Below, one piece after another: positions 27,216 through 64,000 of a stretch of DNA of 64,000 nucleotides. Each line of letters opens with the position of its first letter. Positions within the stretch are counted from its first letter, which is position 1. The notes under the pieces were generated by a model that had not been told where the DNA came from, did no database searches, and saw only the letters and a list, made by a program, of their open reading frames with translations. Location: contig OZ020255.1 of the NCBI GenBank assembly GCA_963971285.1, forward strand, positions 9,816,931 to 9,880,930. Direction: 5' to 3'. Made by a program: the position numbers and the translations under genes. This DNA is from Astropecten irregularis (Eukaryota > Echinodermata > Asteroidea > Paxillosida > Astropectinidae).

Positions 27216-28158
27216 TATCACAGCATGGGTCCGACACAAACCTTATCATCTGTTCTTTCTCCACGGTCTGATATCAAATGATCTCCATACAACATCAAAG
27301 CTTTAAAATATTTTCCAGAAATCTTCACACGCATCTCTGAAATGTTTTCAACCCTAAACATCCGATGCATAACACAGACAGTACACTCTTAAGAAACCCG
27401 AAAGGATGCAAAGTGATATTTACAATGAAAGACTGCTTTGAAAACTGCCTAAGATTTATATTTTGTTTTCGTAAAACGGTGCCAAAATTCTTGCCAATTT
27501 GTCATGGATATGGCTACTGTATTAAGCACTGATTGTAGCTTTATAATTCATAGCAGAAACTTGTGTGCTTATTAATGCTTGCAGGTTTTGTAAGTTATAT
27601 AGAAGGGGATTTGTGACTTTCAGTTGCAAATGGATAATATCACTCTCAAAAAATTGTGCAGAATTCCGTGGCCTAGTCCTGTCAGCACTGAATTGTGGCA
27701 GTGTGTCTGACAATTACTTGTTGAGCAGGGTCATGAAATAGGGAAATTAGGGAACAAAACCCTCAAAGTGGGCCAATTTATAATACCAGTAATGAAGGTG
27801 CAATGCCAGCAAAAACACACCAACAAATATTCTTACACGTGGTTGTGACTTGTTTTACATTTTGAATGAGCACATCAGATATTTCTGGGTTTTTTGGAAG
27901 GGTAGGGATTCCCTTTTACAGCCGACACTAGAGGGCGCCCTTTACATGATTTCCTATACAATTTCTGGATGAAGTTGGATCAAATTCGCCACAAGAGGGC
28001 CTGATCTTGAGTCTGTTCTGTAGACGAAGTCACATAGGCCCAGTGAGCCGAGATTTGCATGGTGCTCATGAATTCATTATACGTCCTTGATTTTCTTCAT
28101 AGCAATCGATTCTAGGGAAGATTTCTCCAAGATTGTTGGTGTTTTTTTAGGGGTCCGC

Positions 28159-61746
<33,588 letters not shown>

Positions 61747-62204
61747 GCCGCCTCCTATTGTCTAAGCGAGAGTCCCTGTAACATCCGTCGTCTGTCCACA
61801 CTCTCTCAATCAATATCAAACTATCTAGTTTTTATTCTTCTTTTTCTTCCCTCCTACTCTACGCCGTCCCTCCAATGGGTATGGAGGATATCCCTACTTA
61901 GAAATGCATTTCAGCGTTTTTTTTTCTTTTCTTTTTTTTACGAGGGGTGAATGTGGCGGAGAGAGTGGTCTACTTAATGCGACTTCCTGTGAAATCTTGC
62001 AGGAGTCATCTTTTTCTCAATTTAAGGGAAACTTGAAATTTTCTGCCGTATTGGAGCCGGGCAACAAAGCCACTATTGTTTTCTTCAGTCTGGTGGCAAC
62101 TCTTTTATTAAAAGAAATTTCTTAACTTTTTCGTTTTTGATTACAAGTAGTTAACCGCTGCAAACTGCGCATCAGACAAAATAATGACCTGAAACTTAAC
62201 AAAT

Positions 62205-62465
62205 GCTTGGAGTAAGGAGGGCCCTGATGCGTTTGGATCATAGCAGGATCTTTCTCAAAGGCTAAAGGGTTTAATTTTACATGTAGCCTGTGAAAAAGAT
62301 CCTGCTAGAATCAAAATGCTTCAGGCCCTCCCAACTCTGAGCAGCCTTTGAGAAAGATCCTGCTAGGATCGAAAACGCATCAGGCCCTCCTAACTCTGAG
62401 CAGCCTTTGAGAAAGATCCTGCAAGGATCGAAACCCGTCAGGCCCTCCTAACTCCAAGCATTCTT
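62205..62465 (+). repeat. Second array of the 56-bp GATCCTGCTAGGATC repeat
   Basis: About 4 units, including AGCAGCCTTTGAGAAAGATC and CTGCTAGGATCGAAAACGCA, the same family as 55170-55690. The first unit is inverted or rearranged (ATCATAGCAGGATCTTTCTC). Confidence 0.88.
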
Positions 62466-63062
62466 TTCTCATTGTCTTTTTTCATACCCCTGTCATTTTT
62501 TTGGGTGTCCCCAAATCAGGGAAGGCATGTTTAACATGCGTCGAGCAAAACAGCAATCACGGAATCACAGCAATGGGTATTGATTTGAACATGCTCTATG
62601 AACAGTGCGTCAGGCATGAGTAAAATGCAATGCACATGTAATGTGCATACGTTGCGTCTGTAGTGAGTGTGACTGTGGATCCTGGGGGCCCCCACGATAA
62701 GATCGGTAATTCCATTTGGCGCCGCCCACCTTCTTCTGTTGAATTTGCAATTCTGTGGAAGTTAACTGATGATGTGCATGTACAGTAGTGTACTGTACTA
62801 GAGCTAAAGGCACTATGCATGTGTACAGTGTATCTTCATGAAGCCAGTTGAAATGAAATATTTACTGGTTCACATATAATGTATGTGCTTGTCTGGTACA
62901 TTTGGCAGGACATGTACAGTCAACTTACATGTATGCATGATATGTTAAGGTGCACACATGTATGTACAGTATGTACATGTATGTATGCACATATACAACT
63001 GTACATGTACATGTATGTTCATATTTTGTGTACATGTATGTAGGCCTTTAATGGACCATGGC

Positions 63063-63180
63063 TGGATTTCACAAAGCACCAAAATTTAATCATCAGATGA
63101 GTTGTTCAGTACAGTGATTTGTATAATTGTGACATCACATGTTGTTTAACAATTAAGATGAATTCACACTTAATCTTTGA
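63063..63180. mobile_element. Family H palindromic repeat
   Basis: GGATTTCACAAAGCACCAAA at the left, GATGAGTTGTTCAGTACAGT and GTGACATCACATGTTGTTTA inside; matches 27127-27215. Confidence 0.55.
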
Positions 63181-63927
63181 AAAATCGACCACAGGTCTAT
63201 GTACATGTACATGTACATCCCTCAATACGATTCCATCGAAAGTTAAATTTTTTTGGAAGTGGAAGGGCTTGGAGACATAAAAAACAAACAAATAAACACA
63301 CCTTATTTACTAATTCATTCAAGCTTATCAATGTTTGTTTGAGAAACATGTACTGTGTGTATACACATGTAGTGCACGTACTGCTAGCTGCGTTAATGGT
63401 TAAAAAGTCAACTGAATTTGTATACTTTGTGTCATACACTGTACATGTACGTGTGTACACTTAAATTGCAAACTGTTCATCAGTGCAGTCACACTTGTTG
63501 TACCTGTACTACACCATGGCATTAATGATTTATGCTATTGCAAACAGGAGGTCTAGCATTCGAATCCACCCCAATCAGCCTAGAGCTATACAGTGGGCCT
63601 ACAGGATGCATAGGCTATAAATCCTGCAGGTTTTTCTGGACAGCACGGTGTGTTTAAAACAAACTCAGGAAGTCGGGAAGGGAAGAGTCAAGCTGATTGA
63701 ATTAGCGAGAGTCCTACACACTACGTGCACAATTGCACAGGTACTGTACACTGTACAATGTACTAGTAGTAGTACTGGTCTGTGTACAGTACATGGACTG
63801 ACATACAATGTACACTGAATGCCCAATACAGTATGTACATGTACTGTACATTGTATACTACTGTATGTATACATGTAAATGTGAAAGCACAGAGGTGTAT
63901 AGCACACATGTACATGTGTAGGTCTAT

Positions 63928-64000
63928 GGGCGTTTACAAAACGGAGGCCCTGCAGGCTTCGTCTCAGGCTCTGGCTCCATTTCATGAATCCATTCTACAA
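63928..64000. mobile_element. Family E MITE, cut by right window edge
   Basis: GGGCGTTTACAAAACGGAGG and CATTTCATGAATCCATTCTA match the left end of the copy at 34130. Confidence 0.82.

Larger units (their letters stand above)
22892..28158. other. Intergenic region and HECW 3'UTR
   Basis: 5.3 kb between the HECW stop and the STK17 start, AT-rich. The HECW 3'UTR must lie at its right side; I could not place a confident polyadenylation signal (ATTAAA on the minus strand at about 24656 is only a candidate). Contains a family G element (25018-25332), a family H fragment (about 27127-27215) and no coding exon that I recognise. Confidence 0.6.
61747..64000 (-). other. Upstream of putative HECW exon 1
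   Basis: No coding exon recognised. A run GAATAAAAACTAG and an inverted CCAAT (CCATTGGAGG) lie about 90-135 bp upstream of the ATG on the minus strand and could be promoter elements (weak). Remaining sequence is a tandem array (62205-62465), TACATG-rich DNA, a family H copy and the start of a family E copy. Confidence 0.4.

Overview
This is a eukaryotic, intron-rich window that most likely comes from a marine invertebrate deuterostome, probably an echinoderm. The grounds are two very vertebrate-like genes with short exons and modest introns, abundant non-autonomous DNA transposons and tRNA-derived SINEs, and a high density of the palindromes TAGGCCTA and TACATGTA. The organism assignment is inference; the gene identities are strong.

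Two genes are supported, both on the minus strand and in tandem. (1) Positions 61746 down to 28159 hold a HECW/NEDL-type HECT E3 ubiquitin ligase. I could read 25 coding exons whose splice phases all agree and which sum to 4839 nt, giving a 1612-residue protein: partial HECW_N region, C2 domain, a large Ser-rich exon, WW1, a short helical linker, WW2, and a complete HECT domain with the catalytic Cys at about residue 1580. (2) Positions 22891 down to 4818 hold the first three coding exons (156 residues) of an STK17/DRAK-type serine/threonine kinase. It stops at the HLDLK catalytic-loop motif; the rest lies beyond the left edge. About 5.3 kb separates the two genes. The same order and orientation (HECW followed by STK17) is, from memory, found at both human paralogous loci (HECW1-STK17A and HECW2-STK17B), so this looks like an ancestral gene pair.

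Layout: 1-4.8 kb, downstream STK17 intron with MITE-like repeats; 4.8-22.9 kb, STK17 exons 3, 2 and 1 separated by 7.2 and 10.4 kb introns that hold a 1.4 kb TA-flanked transposon and a 143-bp near-perfect hairpin; 22.9-28.2 kb, AT-rich intergenic/3'UTR region; 28.2-43.3 kb, compact 3' half of HECW (HECT, WW domains, big exon) with a 72-bp minisatellite interrupted by two transposons; 43.3-61.7 kb, 5' half of HECW with long repeat-rich introns; 61.7-64 kb, upstream sequence.

Most of the non-coding sequence is repeats: at least eight families of small inverted-terminal-repeat elements, several sharing a GGGGCCRATTTCA-like terminus, two hAT-like elements with visible target-site duplications, SINEs, and about ten minisatellite arrays. 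Long open frames in the minisatellite are artefacts. I found no CRISPR, prokaryotic operon, rRNA or convincing functional tRNA.
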